DNA of 42,899 nucleotides from Candidatus Omnitrophota bacterium (GCA_018894435.1 JAHIPI010000012.1:1-42899); one strand, 5' to 3'; numbered from the stretch's first letter, positions 15,637 through 25,154 are shown. Notes: generated by a model not told the origin, from the sequence alone. Numbers and translations are program-made.

Positions 15637-17100
15637 ATGTATTACCCGTCAAAGAAAGATTTCATAAAACTCGCCAAGCGCGGCAATCTGATACCTGTCT
15701 ATAAAGAGATAGAAGCCGACCTTGAAACCCCTGTTTCGTCTTTTCTAAAAATAGACGAAGGGGATTATTCCTATCTTCTCGAGTCAATAGAAGGCGAGGA
15801 GAACATAGCGCGGTTCTCGTTTCTCGGCGCCAACCCTTCGCTTGTATTCAAAAGCAAGGGCCGCCGCATAGAGATTACGGAAAATAAACGTACGAAGCGT
15901 TTTGTCACATCCCGAGATCCTCTTTCGGAAATAAAGAAAATAATGAAACAGTTTAAATTCGTAAAGGTAGACGGCCTTCCGCGTTTTTCCGGGGGATTGG
16001 TGGGCTATCTTGGATACGATATGATCCGGTTCTTCGAAGAGATCCCCGATGAGAATCCGGACGACCTTAAGGTCCCGGATTCCGTATTTATGCTTACGGA
16101 TACGCTTCTCATCTTTGACCATCTTATGCATAAGATAAAGATAGTCTCAAATGCCCATATTTCCGACAATGCCCGGCTTGCATATGATACAGCGGTCCGG
16201 AAGATAGAGAAGATATCAAAGATGCTTTCCAAAAAGGCGCTAAAATCAGAAAAGAGAACAAAGGCCAAAAAGAACGCGAAAATAAAATCCAATTTTACAA
16301 AAAAGGGATTTGGGCGTATAGTAGAAAAAGCAAAAAAATACATAAAAAACGGCGATATCATACAGGTGGTACTTTCGCAGAGGCTTTCCACCGAGCTTGG
16401 CGGAAAAGATCCATTCAATATATACAGGAGCCTGCGCTCCATAAATCCGTCACCTTATATGTATTACCTTAAGTTTAAAAATATGCGGCTTATCGGCTCT
16501 TCTCCAGAGATAATGGTGCGGTGCGAAGATAAGAAGATAGAGTTAAGGCCCATAGCAGGCACAAGGCCCAGGGGGAAAAATGAAGCGGAAGACATTAAAT
16601 TTCAAAAAGAACTTTTGGCCGACCCGAAGGAGAGGGCAGAGCATATAATGCTTGTGGATTTGGGCAGGAACGATATAGGCCGGGTAGCCGATTTTACGAG
16701 CGTAAACGTACTGGAGCTTATGAGGATAGAAAAGTATTCGCATGTCATGCACATAGTGAGCGACATCATAGGCAAGTTATCAAAATCAAAAGACGAGTTC
16801 GATCTTATAAGGGCATCTTTTCCGGCGGGGACTGTTACAGGCGCGCCCAAGATACGCGCGATGGAGATTATAGACGAGCTGGAGCCTGTAAGGCGCAGTA
16901 CTTACGCGGGCTGTGTAGGCTATTTCAGTTTTTCCGGAAATATCGATACGTGTATTACGATACGGACGATCCTCGTCAAAGATAATAAGGCCTATGTGCA
17001 AGCGGGCGCCGGCATAGTAGCTGATTCAAAGCCCGATAAGGAATACCAGGAGACATTAAACAAAGCCAGGGCTCTTATCAAAGCCATTGAAGAGGCATGA
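15637..17100 (+). CDS. trpE: Anthranilate synthase component I
   Basis: TrpE, 487 residues, converts chorismate to anthranilate using ammonia supplied by TrpG. The C-terminal chorismate-binding domain carries [42 protein letters not shown] and [20 protein letters not shown]. The N-terminal domain keeps YLLESIEG; the LLES motif is the tryptophan feedback site, so allosteric inhibition is probably retained. A Lys-rich linker (about 195-220) joins the halves. The start at ATG 15637, one base after hisI, is chosen because the longer frame runs through hisI. It is followed after one base by trpG. Confidence 0.96.
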   Translation: MYYPSKKDFIKLAKRGNLIPVYKEIEADLETPVSSFLKIDEGDYSYLLESIEGEENIARFSFLGANPSLVFKSKGRRIEITENKRTKRFVTSRDPLSEIKKIMKQFKFVKVDGLPRFSGGLVGYLGYDMIRFFEEIPDENPDDLKVPDSVFMLTDTLLIFDHLMHKIKIVSNAHISDNARLAYDTAVRKIEKISKMLSKKALKSEKRTKAKKNAKIKSNFTKKGFGRIVEKAKKYIKNGDIIQVVLSQRLSTELGGKDPFNIYRSLRSINPSPYMYYLKFKNMRLIGSSPEIMVRCEDKKIELRPIAGTRPRGKNEAEDIKFQKELLADPKERAEHIMLVDLGRNDIGRVADFTSVNVLELMRIEKYSHVMHIVSDIIGKLSKSKDEFDLIRASFPAGTVTGAPKIRAMEIIDELEPVRRSTYAGCVGYFSFSGNIDTCITIRTILVKDNKAYVQAGAGIVADSKPDKEYQETLNKARALIKAIEEA

Positions 17101-17101
17101 A

Positions 17102-17665
17102 ATGATACTCGTTATAGACAATTACGATTCTTTCACTTATAACCTCGTCCAGTATCTCGGCGAACTGGGCGCGGAACTTAAGGTCTTCCGCAATGACAAA
17201 ATAACATTGCAAGAGATAGAAGGCCTTAAGCCGGAAAGAATAATCATCTCTCCGGGGCCGGGATATCCTTTGGATGCGGGCATTTCAGAAGAATTGATAG
17301 AGAATTTTGCCGGGCGTCTGCCAATTTTGGGTGTTTGTCTTGGGCATCAGGCAATAGGAGAGGTCTTTGGGGGCAGGATAGTAAAAGCGCTCAGGCTTAT
17401 GCACGGTAAGACATCACTTGTTTACCATAATGGCGAGGGTATATTTAAAGGCATTAAAGACCCATTTGAGGCGACACGCTACCATTCACTTTTAGTAGAT
17501 AGAAAATCGCTGCCGGATTGCCTGGCAATAACAGCCGAGACAAAAGAGAAAGAGATCATGGCCCTTAAGCATAAGAAATATGATGTCTACGGCGTCCAAT
17601 TCCATCCGGAATCGATTCTCACAAAAGAGGGCATGAAGCTTCTCAATAATTTTCTAAAAATATGA
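17102..17665 (+). CDS. trpG: Anthranilate synthase component II (glutamine amidotransferase)
   Basis: TrpG, 187 residues, is the glutaminase partner of TrpE. The triad is Cys79 (GVCLGHQ), His168 and Glu170 (QFHPESI), with [10 protein letters not shown] at the N-terminus. Proteins of this type can also serve aminodeoxychorismate synthase (PabA) in folate synthesis; location directly after trpE favours the tryptophan role, and dual use is possible if no separate pabA exists. ATG 17102 is used; the longer frame from 17087 lies in trpE. The stop overlaps trpD by ATGA. It is not fused to trpD as in enterobacteria. Confidence 0.95.
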   Translation: MILVIDNYDSFTYNLVQYLGELGAELKVFRNDKITLQEIEGLKPERIIISPGPGYPLDAGISEELIENFAGRLPILGVCLGHQAIGEVFGGRIVKALRLMHGKTSLVYHNGEGIFKGIKDPFEATRYHSLLVDRKSLPDCLAITAETKEKEIMALKHKKYDVYGVQFHPESILTKEGMKLLNNFLKI

Positions 17666-18672
17666 TAAAAGAAGCCACAGAAAAGATCTTAAAAAAACAC
17701 GACCTATCGCCGTCAGAGATGGAAAACGTCTTTGAAGAGATAATGAATGGCGATGCGGCGAAGGAAGACGTTAAACGTTTTTTGGTATCCCTTGCCGCAA
17801 AACCCGAGAGCCCCGAAGAGATAGCGAGCGCGGCAGCGGTTATGCGGAGGAAAGCAGTCAAGGTCGCTGTCTCTCCGGAGAAGCTGATAGATACATGCGG
17901 CACAGGCGGCGCCCGGGTAAACGATGTAAATGTGTCGACTATTTCAGCTATCGTCTTGGCCGGCTGCGGCCTACGGGTAGCAAAGCACGGCAATCGTTCC
18001 TTTACAGGTAAATGCGGCAGCGCAGATCTTCTGGAAGCCCTCGGCGTTAATATAGATCAAAAACCGGAAAGAGTAGCCGAATTGATCGAGAAAATAGGCA
18101 TAGGGTTTATGTTCGCGCCTAATTTTCATCCGGCCATGAAAAATGTCATGGAGGCGAGAAGGGAATTGAAGGCGAGAACTATCTTTAATATACTTGGCCC
18201 TTTGTCTAATCCCGCCGGAGTCAAGATGCAGATAATAGGCGTCTATAAACCGGAGCTTACAGAGATTATGGCGGAGGCATTGAATAGGCTGGGTTCGGAG
18301 AAAGCATATATTGTGCACGGCTTGGAGGGCCTTGACGAGATATCGATTAAGGGCGAGACAAAAATTTCCGAGCTGAAACATGGTAAAATAACGACATACC
18401 GCCTTATGCCGGGTGATTTTGGAATAGAAGAGGGCTCCCTTCGGGAAATAGCGGGAGGCCTGCCCGCGCATAATGCGGATATCGCATTAGCCGTTTTAAA
18501 CGGCCAAAAGAATGCAGTTCGCAATACAGTTCTCCTAAATGCCGCCGCCGCTTTAAAAATGGCCGGCGAAGTTTCCGACTTTCAAAACGGAGTCAAGGCA
18601 GCTCGCGAATCCATCGATTCGGGGCGCGCGCTTCGGAAATTGAACGCACTAAAGGACATGAGCAGCAAATGA
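17662..18672 (+). CDS. trpD: Anthranilate phosphoribosyltransferase
   Basis: TrpD, 336 residues, transfers phosphoribose from PRPP to anthranilate. The glycine-rich PRPP loop DTCGTGG, the KHGNRS block, [11 protein letters not shown] and the [10 protein letters not shown] segment are all present. The KHGNRS block continues FTGKCGSAD where most family members have VSSKSGSAD, a local divergence next to the PRPP site. The start overlaps the trpG stop (ATGA) and the end overlaps trpC (ATGA), so translation of the three is probably coupled. Confidence 0.96.
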   Translation: MIKEATEKILKKHDLSPSEMENVFEEIMNGDAAKEDVKRFLVSLAAKPESPEEIASAAAVMRRKAVKVAVSPEKLIDTCGTGGARVNDVNVSTISAIVLAGCGLRVAKHGNRSFTGKCGSADLLEALGVNIDQKPERVAELIEKIGIGFMFAPNFHPAMKNVMEARRELKARTIFNILGPLSNPAGVKMQIIGVYKPELTEIMAEALNRLGSEKAYIVHGLEGLDEISIKGETKISELKHGKITTYRLMPGDFGIEEGSLREIAGGLPAHNADIALAVLNGQKNAVRNTVLLNAAAALKMAGEVSDFQNGVKAARESIDSGRALRKLNALKDMSSK

Positions 18673-19451
18673 TTTTGAATAGCATATTAGAAGAGAAGAA
18701 AAAAGCGATAGATTTAGCCAAGAAGAATGTCCCACAGAATAATCTGCTTGAGGAGATCGATAAGAAGGTAAGCCATTCCAAGCCCCATTTTTTTAGACAT
18801 TCCATCGACAAACATAATCACATGCACCTTATAGCAGAAGTCAAAAAGGCCTCGCCATCGGCCGGAGTCATACGGGAAGACTTCGATCCTTTAAAAATAG
18901 CCCTCACCTATGAAGCGTCGGGCGCCGCCGCTATTTCCGTCGTGACAGACGAAAAATTTTTTAAAGGAAACATGTCTTATCTTGTGAAGATCAAAAAGAA
19001 CGCGCGCATACCGGTACTCCGGAAAGATTTCATAATAGACGAATACCAGATATACGAGTCAATAGCAAGGGGCGCGGACGCGGCACTTCTCATAGCCGAT
19101 CTCTTATCCGAAAAAGAATTGAAGAATTTCCTCGCAATAGGCAGGGAGCATAATTTAGATTTTCTGGTGGAGGTTCACTCCGAAGAGGACGTCCAAAAGG
19201 CCATAGCGGCAGATTGCGATATAATAGGCATAAACAATAGGGACCTCCATACTTTTAAAGTTGATATCCATACCACTACACGCCTCGTCAAACTAATACC
19301 CCGCGATAAGCTGATAGTTTCCGAGAGCGGGATAAGAACGCGGGAAAATATATTATATTTTAAATCGTTAGGCGTGAATGCTGTTCTGATAGGCGAGTTT
19401 CTTATGCGAAGTGATAATATCGGCGCTACTATTAAGGAATTAATGGCTTAG
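18669..19451 (+). CDS. trpC: Indole-3-glycerol phosphate synthase
   Basis: TrpC, 260 residues, closes the indole ring to form indole-3-glycerol phosphate. This single-function barrel enzyme shows IAEVKKASPSAG (catalytic Lys region), PVLRKDFI with the catalytic Lys, LVEVHSEED, GINNRDLHTF and SESGI. The N-terminal helix typical of the family (ILEEKKKAIDLAKK) is present. It starts inside trpD and ends one base before trpF. Its product is the substrate of TrpA, encoded about 14 kb downstream. Confidence 0.96.
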   Translation: MILNSILEEKKKAIDLAKKNVPQNNLLEEIDKKVSHSKPHFFRHSIDKHNHMHLIAEVKKASPSAGVIREDFDPLKIALTYEASGAAAISVVTDEKFFKGNMSYLVKIKKNARIPVLRKDFIIDEYQIYESIARGADAALLIADLLSEKELKNFLAIGREHNLDFLVEVHSEEDVQKAIAADCDIIGINNRDLHTFKVDIHTTTRLVKLIPRDKLIVSESGIRTRENILYFKSLGVNAVLIGEFLMRSDNIGATIKELMA

Positions 19452-19452
19452 C

Positions 19453-20070
19453 ATGCTCATAAAGATCTGCGGCATAACCAATCTGGAAGATGCCCAAAAT
19501 GCGGCTTTATTCGGCGCAAATGCCATAGGTTTTGTGTTTGCCAAGAGTCCAAGGCAAGTTAGCCCCGAAAAAGCGAAAGAAATAATAGAGCGAGTAGAAA
19601 AGAATGTCATGAAAGTCGGTGTCTTTGTTGATGAAGGGCTTGAAAAATTGGAAGAGACCTCGCTCTTCTGCGGCCTGGATCTAGTTCAGCTGCATGGCAA
19701 TGAAAACCCCGATTATTGCTCAAAGATTAAAAGAGGCAAAGTCATAAAAGCGTTTCGGGTTAAAGATAAGGCGGTCCTGCCTTCCATGAACGGCTATGAT
19801 ACCGTTTTTGCTTATCTTCTTGACACGTTTTCCAGTGAGGGATATGGCGGAACCGGCAAATATTTTGATTGGCGGGTCGCAGTGAAGGTGAAGGCCCTGG
19901 GTAAGCCTGTAATACTTTCAGGAGGTATAGGTTTGGGCAATGTCGCGGATGCCATAAGAGCTGTAAAGCCTTATGGCGTAGATATATCCAGCTCTATAGA
20001 GGTAAAGCCGGGCAAAAAAGACCCTGTTCTCATGAGGCGCCTGATCGAGTCTATAAAAGCCCTTGACTAA
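19453..20070 (+). CDS. trpF: Phosphoribosylanthranilate isomerase
   Basis: TrpF, 205 residues, isomerises PRA to CdRP. The N-terminal KICGITNLEDA holds the catalytic Cys, and the catalytic Asp lies in LLDTFSSEGYGGTGK; ILSGGIG and DISSSIE close the phosphate site. It is the last gene of the first trp block. The normal next genes, trpB and trpA, are missing here and reappear at 33475. The trpF stop region (CCTTGACTAA) doubles as the -35 of the promoter for the next locus. Confidence 0.96.
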   Translation: MLIKICGITNLEDAQNAALFGANAIGFVFAKSPRQVSPEKAKEIIERVEKNVMKVGVFVDEGLEKLEETSLFCGLDLVQLHGNENPDYCSKIKRGKVIKAFRVKDKAVLPSMNGYDTVFAYLLDTFSSEGYGGTGKYFDWRVAVKVKALGKPVILSGGIGLGNVADAIRAVKPYGVDISSSIEVKPGKKDPVLMRRLIESIKALD

Positions 20071-20091
20071 TAAGCAAAGATATGCTATATT
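20063..20091 (+). promoter_or_regulatory. Promoter of the glycan locus, overlapping the trpF stop
   Basis: TTGACT (20063-20068), 17 bases, TATATT (20086-20091), with TGC just before the -10 (extended -10). Transcription would begin near 20098. It gives the carbohydrate genes, and possibly trpBA behind them, a start independent of the his-trp run. Confidence 0.65.
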
Positions 20092-20100
20092 ACATTTTCG

Positions 20101-20133
20101 TTGTATCTGTATCAATATGATACTGTTATACAA
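20101..20133. promoter_or_regulatory. Candidate operator: dyad downstream of the promoter
   Basis: TTGTAT...GTATC-AATAT-GATAC...ATACAA: two nested arm pairs around a 5-base centre, starting about 3 bases after the predicted transcription start. The inner arms are exact; the outer arms are offset by two bases. The position is right for a repressor site controlling sugar genes, but no regulator gene is adjacent. Confidence 0.45.
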
Positions 20134-20181
20134 GTCATAAGAGGGTAAAAGGAACTAAATCTGAAAAAAAGAGGGGCAAAA

Positions 20182-21483
20182 ATGAAAAATTTTTATGCCA
20201 ACAAAAAGTCAGCAGCATTTTTTATATCAGCTCTTTTTATATCTCTTTTTATTACTTTTCTCGCCACCGGCTGTTGTCCCAGAGAGACAAGGCCCACTTT
20301 AAAAATAGCCATATGGGGAGGACCCAACGAAATAGATATCATAAATAAGCTTGTCAAGGAATGGCAGAAGGATCACCCTGAGGTTATTGCCAAAGTAGAA
20401 CATACGCCGGCGGGCTCGTATACGAATAAACTTCTTATAAGGATTGCCGGAGGGACGGCACCCGATGTAATGTTTGCGGAGGGCAATATCTTTGTAAACT
20501 TCTTCACTATAGACGCCTTTATGGATTTGACGCCGTTTATAGAGAAGGATGACGGATTTGAACTGTCGGACTTTTTCCCCGAAGGGCTCGAGCGCTTTAC
20601 GCGTAACGGAAAAGTGTATTGCATACCGAGAGATGTTGCTCCCTTTGCCTGCGTATATTACAATAAGCGTCTCTTTGATGAAGCGGGCCTCGCTTATCCT
20701 GATAATGATTGGGATTGGAAAGACATGCTTGAGAAAGCTCAAAAACTCACAAAAAAATCGCCGGCGGGGAAGGTAAGCCGCTACGGCTTTTACGGCTGGA
20801 CGTGGCAGAATTTTATATATTCAAACGGCGGTAGCATAGTTGACAACGTAGAAAATCCCAAAAAGTTCACCATGACGGGCGATAAAGCGGTGGACGGATT
20901 GCAATTTTACGCCGACCTTATAAATAAGTATAAAGTCTCGCCGAGCCCGGTGACTTTAGGCGACCTCGGAATGGGCGCTCAGCAGCTCTTCATGTCTCAG
21001 AAACTTGCTATGTACCAGTCCGGTTATTGGGAAAGCAATGTCTTTAGGGATATAAAGGATTTTGAATGGGATGTAGCTATGTTTCCGAAAGGGCCGTCCG
21101 GCATAAGGAGATTTGGCACGGGCGGTTCGGGCTATTGTATATTAAAGACTACAAAACATCCGGAACTGGCGTGGGAAATAGTCAAGCTTTTGACTGGAGA
21201 AAAGTCCCAGATAGCTCTTGCCGGAATAGGGCTGACGCAACCGGCTATTGAGTCTATAGCGGAAGGCCCTTATTTTGCCGAATCGCCGGCGCTGCCCAAA
21301 AATAAAGCGATGTTGAACGAAGCGATACAATATGTAGTGTATGAGCCGTTTCATCCGAAGTGGCGTGAAATAAACGAACTTTACCTTGTGCCCGAACTTG
21401 ACCTTGTGTTTAACGGTACAGAAACGGCCAAGGATGCTGCAATGAAAATAGCACCCGAAGCGAACAGGTTACTGAAAGAATAA
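20182..21483 (+). CDS. Extracellular sugar-binding lipoprotein (ABC solute-binding, family 1)
   Basis: This 433-residue protein would capture a sugar or oligosaccharide at the cell surface or in the periplasm for an ABC importer. A type II signal is clear: lysines, a hydrophobic core, and lipobox LATGC with lipidated Cys31. The mature protein has the family 1 start (LKIAIWGGPNEIDIINKLVKEWQKDHP), PDVMFAEGNIFVNFF and a later SGYWESNVF with aromatic ligand-site candidates. GAGGGG precedes ATG 20182. Unusually, no permease or ATPase gene is adjacent; the next gene is a phosphorylase. The transporter core must be elsewhere, or the protein may act as a surface sugar-binding component. Substrate cannot be read from sequence; neighbours suggest a beta-linked oligosaccharide. 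Confidence 0.88.
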   Translation: MKNFYANKKSAAFFISALFISLFITFLATGCCPRETRPTLKIAIWGGPNEIDIINKLVKEWQKDHPEVIAKVEHTPAGSYTNKLLIRIAGGTAPDVMFAEGNIFVNFFTIDAFMDLTPFIEKDDGFELSDFFPEGLERFTRNGKVYCIPRDVAPFACVYYNKRLFDEAGLAYPDNDWDWKDMLEKAQKLTKKSPAGKVSRYGFYGWTWQNFIYSNGGSIVDNVENPKKFTMTGDKAVDGLQFYADLINKYKVSPSPVTLGDLGMGAQQLFMSQKLAMYQSGYWESNVFRDIKDFEWDVAMFPKGPSGIRRFGTGGSGYCILKTTKHPELAWEIVKLLTGEKSQIALAGIGLTQPAIESIAEGPYFAESPALPKNKAMLNEAIQYVVYEPFHPKWREINELYLVPELDLVFNGTETAKDAAMKIAPEANRLLKE

Positions 21484-21536
21484 TCGACAGCCATTGCAGA
21501 TGAACCGATAGCGTAAAGAATGCACCAAAAGCCACA

Positions 21537-21616
21537 CGGCGGGACATGTTCCGCCGTACTAATATGGCAATTCTAACCTGGTTAAATTTGCCAGATTAGG
21601 AGGAACGTGTCCCGCG
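21537..21616. repeat. 80-base hairpin repeat, copy 2 (GGGACATGTTCC family)
   Basis: Same orientation and length as 12451-12530, differing at 9 of 80 positions. The outer arms GGGACATGTTCC/GGAACGTGTCCC and inner arms TGGCAATTCTAACC/GGTTAAATTTGCCA fold together. It occupies most of the 145-base gap after the sugar-binding gene, 12 bases before the GH94 start; the Shine-Dalgarno (GGAGA, 21621-21625) lies just outside it. Confidence 0.85.
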
Positions 21617-21628
21617 ACAAGGAGAAGC

Positions 21629-24052
21629 ATGAAGTACGGTAATTTCTCAAAAGACGGATTGGAATATATTATAACTGATCCCAATACTCCCCGACCGTGG
21701 ATAAACTATCTGACGAACGAAAACTATTGCTCTGTAATATCCCAATGCGGCGCGGGCTACAGTTTTTACAAAGACTGCCGCACCGACAGGATAACCAGGT
21801 GGAACCCCGAAAGTTATCATTATAACAGGCCCGGTAAGTTTATCTATATCAAAGACAATAAGACAAAAAAGTATTGGGGCGCGACTTACCAACCGGTAAT
21901 GGCCAAGCCTTCTAAATTTGAGGCAAGGCATGGCCTGGGTTATACAACGGTGAAGACGAAGTATTACGGCATTGAATCCGAAGTCACATATTTTGTGCCG
22001 ATGGAGGATGCATGCGAAATATGGCTGGTTAAGATTAAAAACGGGACCTCTAAACCAAGGGACCTGACTATTGTGCCTTATATAGAATGGCTTATAGGCG
22101 ATTACCATATGGAGCTCAGGTATCGGAATATAATGAACCTTTATGACAGGTTCTGGTTTGATAAAGAAAGTGAAATTATATTCGGCAAAAAGACGGCGAT
22201 ATGGGAATCTTTCAATATACAGCCATTTCGCTCTTTAGCGTTTTTCTCTTCAAGCCTCACTGCGCGCGGCGCCGCGACCCGGAAGGATACCTTTTTCGGG
22301 AGGTATAAGAATGAAACGGCCCCGGAGTCTATATCGGGCGATTTTGTTGATTCCGCGGCATGCTCAGGAGAAGACGGCATAGCGGCCCTTCGGCATATAT
22401 TGAGATTGAATCCGGGCGCGTCAAAGGAGTTCGTAGTAATATTGGGGCAGACGGAAAACAGAAATAAGGCCACCGAGATAGTCTCCAAGTACCGTGATCT
22501 TGTGAACGCCAAAGCGGAGTTTGAGCGGGTAAAAAATAGTTGGCGGGATAAGATAATAAATAACATTATGATTAAGACCCCGGACAGAGATTTTGACCTC
22601 ATGATCAATATATGGGTGAAGTATCAGATCTACATATGCAATATGTGGTCGCGATCACCGTCGTTTTATCATGAAGGCTCAGGCGGCCGCGGATACCGCG
22701 ATTCGTGCCAGGACGCGGAAGGTATTATGGCATTTAATCAGGAACACGCCCTTTCAAAGATAAGGACTATAGCCGGACTCATAAGACGAGATGGTTCCTC
22801 GGCGCCTGGATGGTCTGAAACACGCGGGCCCGCAAATCATAGGCCCAATAAAGACCATCCTGTCTGGCTGGTCTATACGGTTTCCGCTTATATAAAGGAA
22901 ACGGGCGATACGAATATTCTTTTTGAAAAACTGCCTTACATAAAAGACGGATGGATAGAAAAGGCGACAAAAAAGGATATCCATTGGCATAAGGGCGTGA
23001 TAAAAGACGGCGAAGGGACGCTCTTTGAACACCTGGAGAAGAACCTTAATTTTACATTTACCGATGTCGGCAAAATGGGCCTTCCATTAATAGGGCACGC
23101 AGATTGGAATGATGCCATAGACGCCGCGGGAAAACGCCTGAAAGGCGAAAGTGTCTGGCTGGCTATGGCGCTTGTCCGCTCCTACAAATTTTTAGTCGAG
23201 CTGGCAGATATAGCCGGTTATGCGGCAAAGGCGAAGGAATTCAGAAAACGGGCAAAGGTCATGACTGAACGCATCAATAACTCGTCATGGGACGGCGATT
23301 GGTACCTGAGAGGATTTACCGACTTTGATACCGTATATGGTTCTCACAGAAACAGGGAAGGAAAGATATTTGCTAACACGCAAAGCTGGGCCGTTCTTAG
23401 CGGCGTAATAGAAGGCGAGAAGCGCGATAGAATGTTCAAGGCGGTTGACAAATACCTGGACAAGAAACACGGTATCGCCCTTTTTTATCCGGCATATTCT
23501 AATTATGACCCTAAACTCGGCAGAATAACGATGTTTTCAGAGGGTACCAAAGAAAATGCGGCTGTCTTTTGCCATGCGGCTACTTTCATGGTAGTGGCTG
23601 ATTGCATGGCCGGCCGCGGTAATAAGGCGTACGAAAGCATGAAGAAGATCATGCCAAATAGCCAGAAGGATATGGACCTATACAAAACCGAGCCATATGT
23701 CTACGCAGAATACCTGATAGGGCCGGAACATCCTTACCGCTACGGTGAAGGGGCATTTACATGGACAACTGGAACCGCCGCCTGGAATTTCCTGGCAGCG
23801 ACGGAATATCTCCTCGGCGTCCATCGCGAATTTACGGGCTTAAGGATAGATCCCGCTATACCATCATCCTGGAAGAAATGTTACATTAGAAGGCACTTTA
23901 GGAAAGATATATATGAGATAACGATTAAAAATCCGAAAGGTGTCCAAAAAGGGGTTAAGCACATAAAAGTAGACGGCATTGAACAGAAGCATAATCTAGT
24001 GAGAGTAAGAAACGATAACAAGGTTCATAAAGTAGAAGTTTTGATGGGTTGA
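21629..24052 (+). CDS. GH94 family glycoside phosphorylase (cellobiose-phosphorylase-like)
   Basis: This 807-residue protein has the length and layout of GH94 enzymes, which use phosphate to cleave beta-glucosides and release sugar 1-phosphate. The N-terminal beta-sandwich shows the hallmark NTPRPWINYLTNENYCS and GYSFYKDCR. The (alpha/alpha)6 barrel has GYRDSCQDAEG and ADWND, with the general acid Asp495. There is no signal peptide, so it acts in the cytoplasm on imported sugar. Variations from the cellobiose phosphorylase pattern are ADWND (usually GDWND) and KENAAVFCHAATF (usually KENGG-F-HAN), which suggest a different acceptor or linkage. Substrate is therefore open: cellobiose, laminaribiose, sophorose-type or another beta-glucoside. 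The glucose 1-phosphate would feed a phosphohexomutase such as that at 38903. Confidence 0.9.
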   Translation: MKYGNFSKDGLEYIITDPNTPRPWINYLTNENYCSVISQCGAGYSFYKDCRTDRITRWNPESYHYNRPGKFIYIKDNKTKKYWGATYQPVMAKPSKFEARHGLGYTTVKTKYYGIESEVTYFVPMEDACEIWLVKIKNGTSKPRDLTIVPYIEWLIGDYHMELRYRNIMNLYDRFWFDKESEIIFGKKTAIWESFNIQPFRSLAFFSSSLTARGAATRKDTFFGRYKNETAPESISGDFVDSAACSGEDGIAALRHILRLNPGASKEFVVILGQTENRNKATEIVSKYRDLVNAKAEFERVKNSWRDKIINNIMIKTPDRDFDLMINIWVKYQIYICNMWSRSPSFYHEGSGGRGYRDSCQDAEGIMAFNQEHALSKIRTIAGLIRRDGSSAPGWSETRGPANHRPNKDHPVWLVYTVSAYIKETGDTNILFEKLPYIKDGWIEKATKKDIHWHKGVIKDGEGTLFEHLEKNLNFTFTDVGKMGLPLIGHADWNDAIDAAGKRLKGESVWLAMALVRSYKFLVELADIAGYAAKAKEFRKRAKVMTERINNSSWDGDWYLRGFTDFDTVYGSHRNREGKIFANTQSWAVLSGVIEGEKRDRMFKAVDKYLDKKHGIALFYPAYSNYDPKLGRITMFSEGTKENAAVFCHAATFMVVADCMAGRGNKAYESMKKIMPNSQKDMDLYKTEPYVYAEYLIGPEHPYRYGEGAFTWTTGTAAWNFLAATEYLLGVHREFTGLRIDPAIPSSWKKCYIRRHFRKDIYEITIKNPKGVQKGVKHIKVDGIEQKHNLVRVRNDNKVHKVEVLMG

Positions 24053-24057
24053 TCAAA

Positions 24058-25146
24058 ATGAAAAATAGAGAAACATTTTCGCTGTTATTTATTTTAGGCT
24101 TTTTGCTCTTGGTTTTCAGCGCAAGCTTTGTTTATTGCCAGGACGCTGGCGATTCGGCATCTTTTCAAAAGCCCCTAAAGGTTACCTGTGACGAAAGAAA
24201 TATTTACGTGGACGGCAAAATATTTTACGTAAAAGGTGTCTGTTACAGCCTGAACTACGGGCCGAAACAGTCCTTTCAGAATATTCCGCCAGATGTCTGG
24301 GAGAAGGATTTTAAGATGATGAAGGAAGCGGGGATAAATACTATACGTACTTATGAGCCGCTCCCTCCGCCGATATTGGATCTTGCGCATAGATACGGCC
24401 TAAAAGTTATAGAGAATATATGTTACCCCTCAGAGAAGACAGACTATTCCTCAAAAGCCGACTTGGAAAAATTAAAGCGGATAGCCCTGACATATGTAGA
24501 GAGAGATAAAAAGCATCCCGCAATTTTGATGTGGTCGATATGGAATGACATGCCTTTCAGATGGAGTAAAGAAGGGTCCATCCTTAATAAATATGATATG
24601 GCTACCATCCGCTCATTCCTCAAAGAATTGTACGACGCTATTAAGGATGCGGACAAAGATCATCCCGTAACAGGTTCAAATATATTGGGAAAGAGCGGCG
24701 AAGAGATAGGGTTTGATTTTCTGGATGTATTGAGTTATAACGCCTTTTTGGGGATCTCGGATTGGTTTTCCGGTAAGTTTGATCTGAAATTGGCGAAGAG
24801 CCAGATAGATAAAATAGAGAGCATAACGTCATTGAAGCACAAAAAGCCCGGTCTTATTATGGAGACGGGGTATAGCACCTATTGCAAAACAAATGATCAG
24901 GGCAGAGTAATAGACGCGCAGATTAAAGTCGCTGATTCCAAAGTAGCGGGAGTAATAATATTCCAGTGGTCGGATGGCTGGGAAAAAGCCGGTAACGCGC
25001 GGATTCAAGACGATCACATAGAAGAGCACTGGGGGATCGTGGATGCTTATCGGAACAAAAAGAGCGGTTACAGCGCCGTTTCGCGGATTTTTGGGATGAT
25101 TCCCACTAACTCCAGGGGTTATAGGGGCAGCATTGTCAGATTTTAA
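24058..25146 (+). CDS. Secreted GH-A-like TIM-barrel protein with Asn-Asp in place of Asn-Glu
   Basis: This protein has 362 residues with a signal peptide (hydrophobic core about 8-24, cleavage near FVYC-QD). The mature part is a (beta/alpha)8 barrel like the catalytic domain of GH2 and GH5: FYVKGVCYSLNYG, FKMMKEAGINTIRTYEP, HPAILMWSIWND and MMETG-type nucleophile strand LIMETGYSTY (Glu269). The acid/base position reads Asn163-Asp164 instead of Asn-Glu. The paralogue at 26958 has the same change, so it is not a sequencing slip. It may be a retaining enzyme with altered chemistry, a transglycosylase, or a binding protein. ATG 24058 is chosen; TTG 24049 overlaps the GH94 stop. It follows GH94 directly. 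Confidence 0.8.
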   Translation: MKNRETFSLLFILGFLLLVFSASFVYCQDAGDSASFQKPLKVTCDERNIYVDGKIFYVKGVCYSLNYGPKQSFQNIPPDVWEKDFKMMKEAGINTIRTYEPLPPPILDLAHRYGLKVIENICYPSEKTDYSSKADLEKLKRIALTYVERDKKHPAILMWSIWNDMPFRWSKEGSILNKYDMATIRSFLKELYDAIKDADKDHPVTGSNILGKSGEEIGFDFLDVLSYNAFLGISDWFSGKFDLKLAKSQIDKIESITSLKHKKPGLIMETGYSTYCKTNDQGRVIDAQIKVADSKVAGVIIFQWSDGWEKAGNARIQDDHIEEHWGIVDAYRNKKSGYSAVSRIFGMIPTNSRGYRGSIVRF

Positions 25147-25154
25147 ATGAGCAC

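Noticed and set aside
24049-24057. TTG 24049 as the start of the secreted barrel protein.
   Set aside because: It is possible through stop-start overlap, but it adds only three residues and ATG 24058 begins a standard signal peptide.
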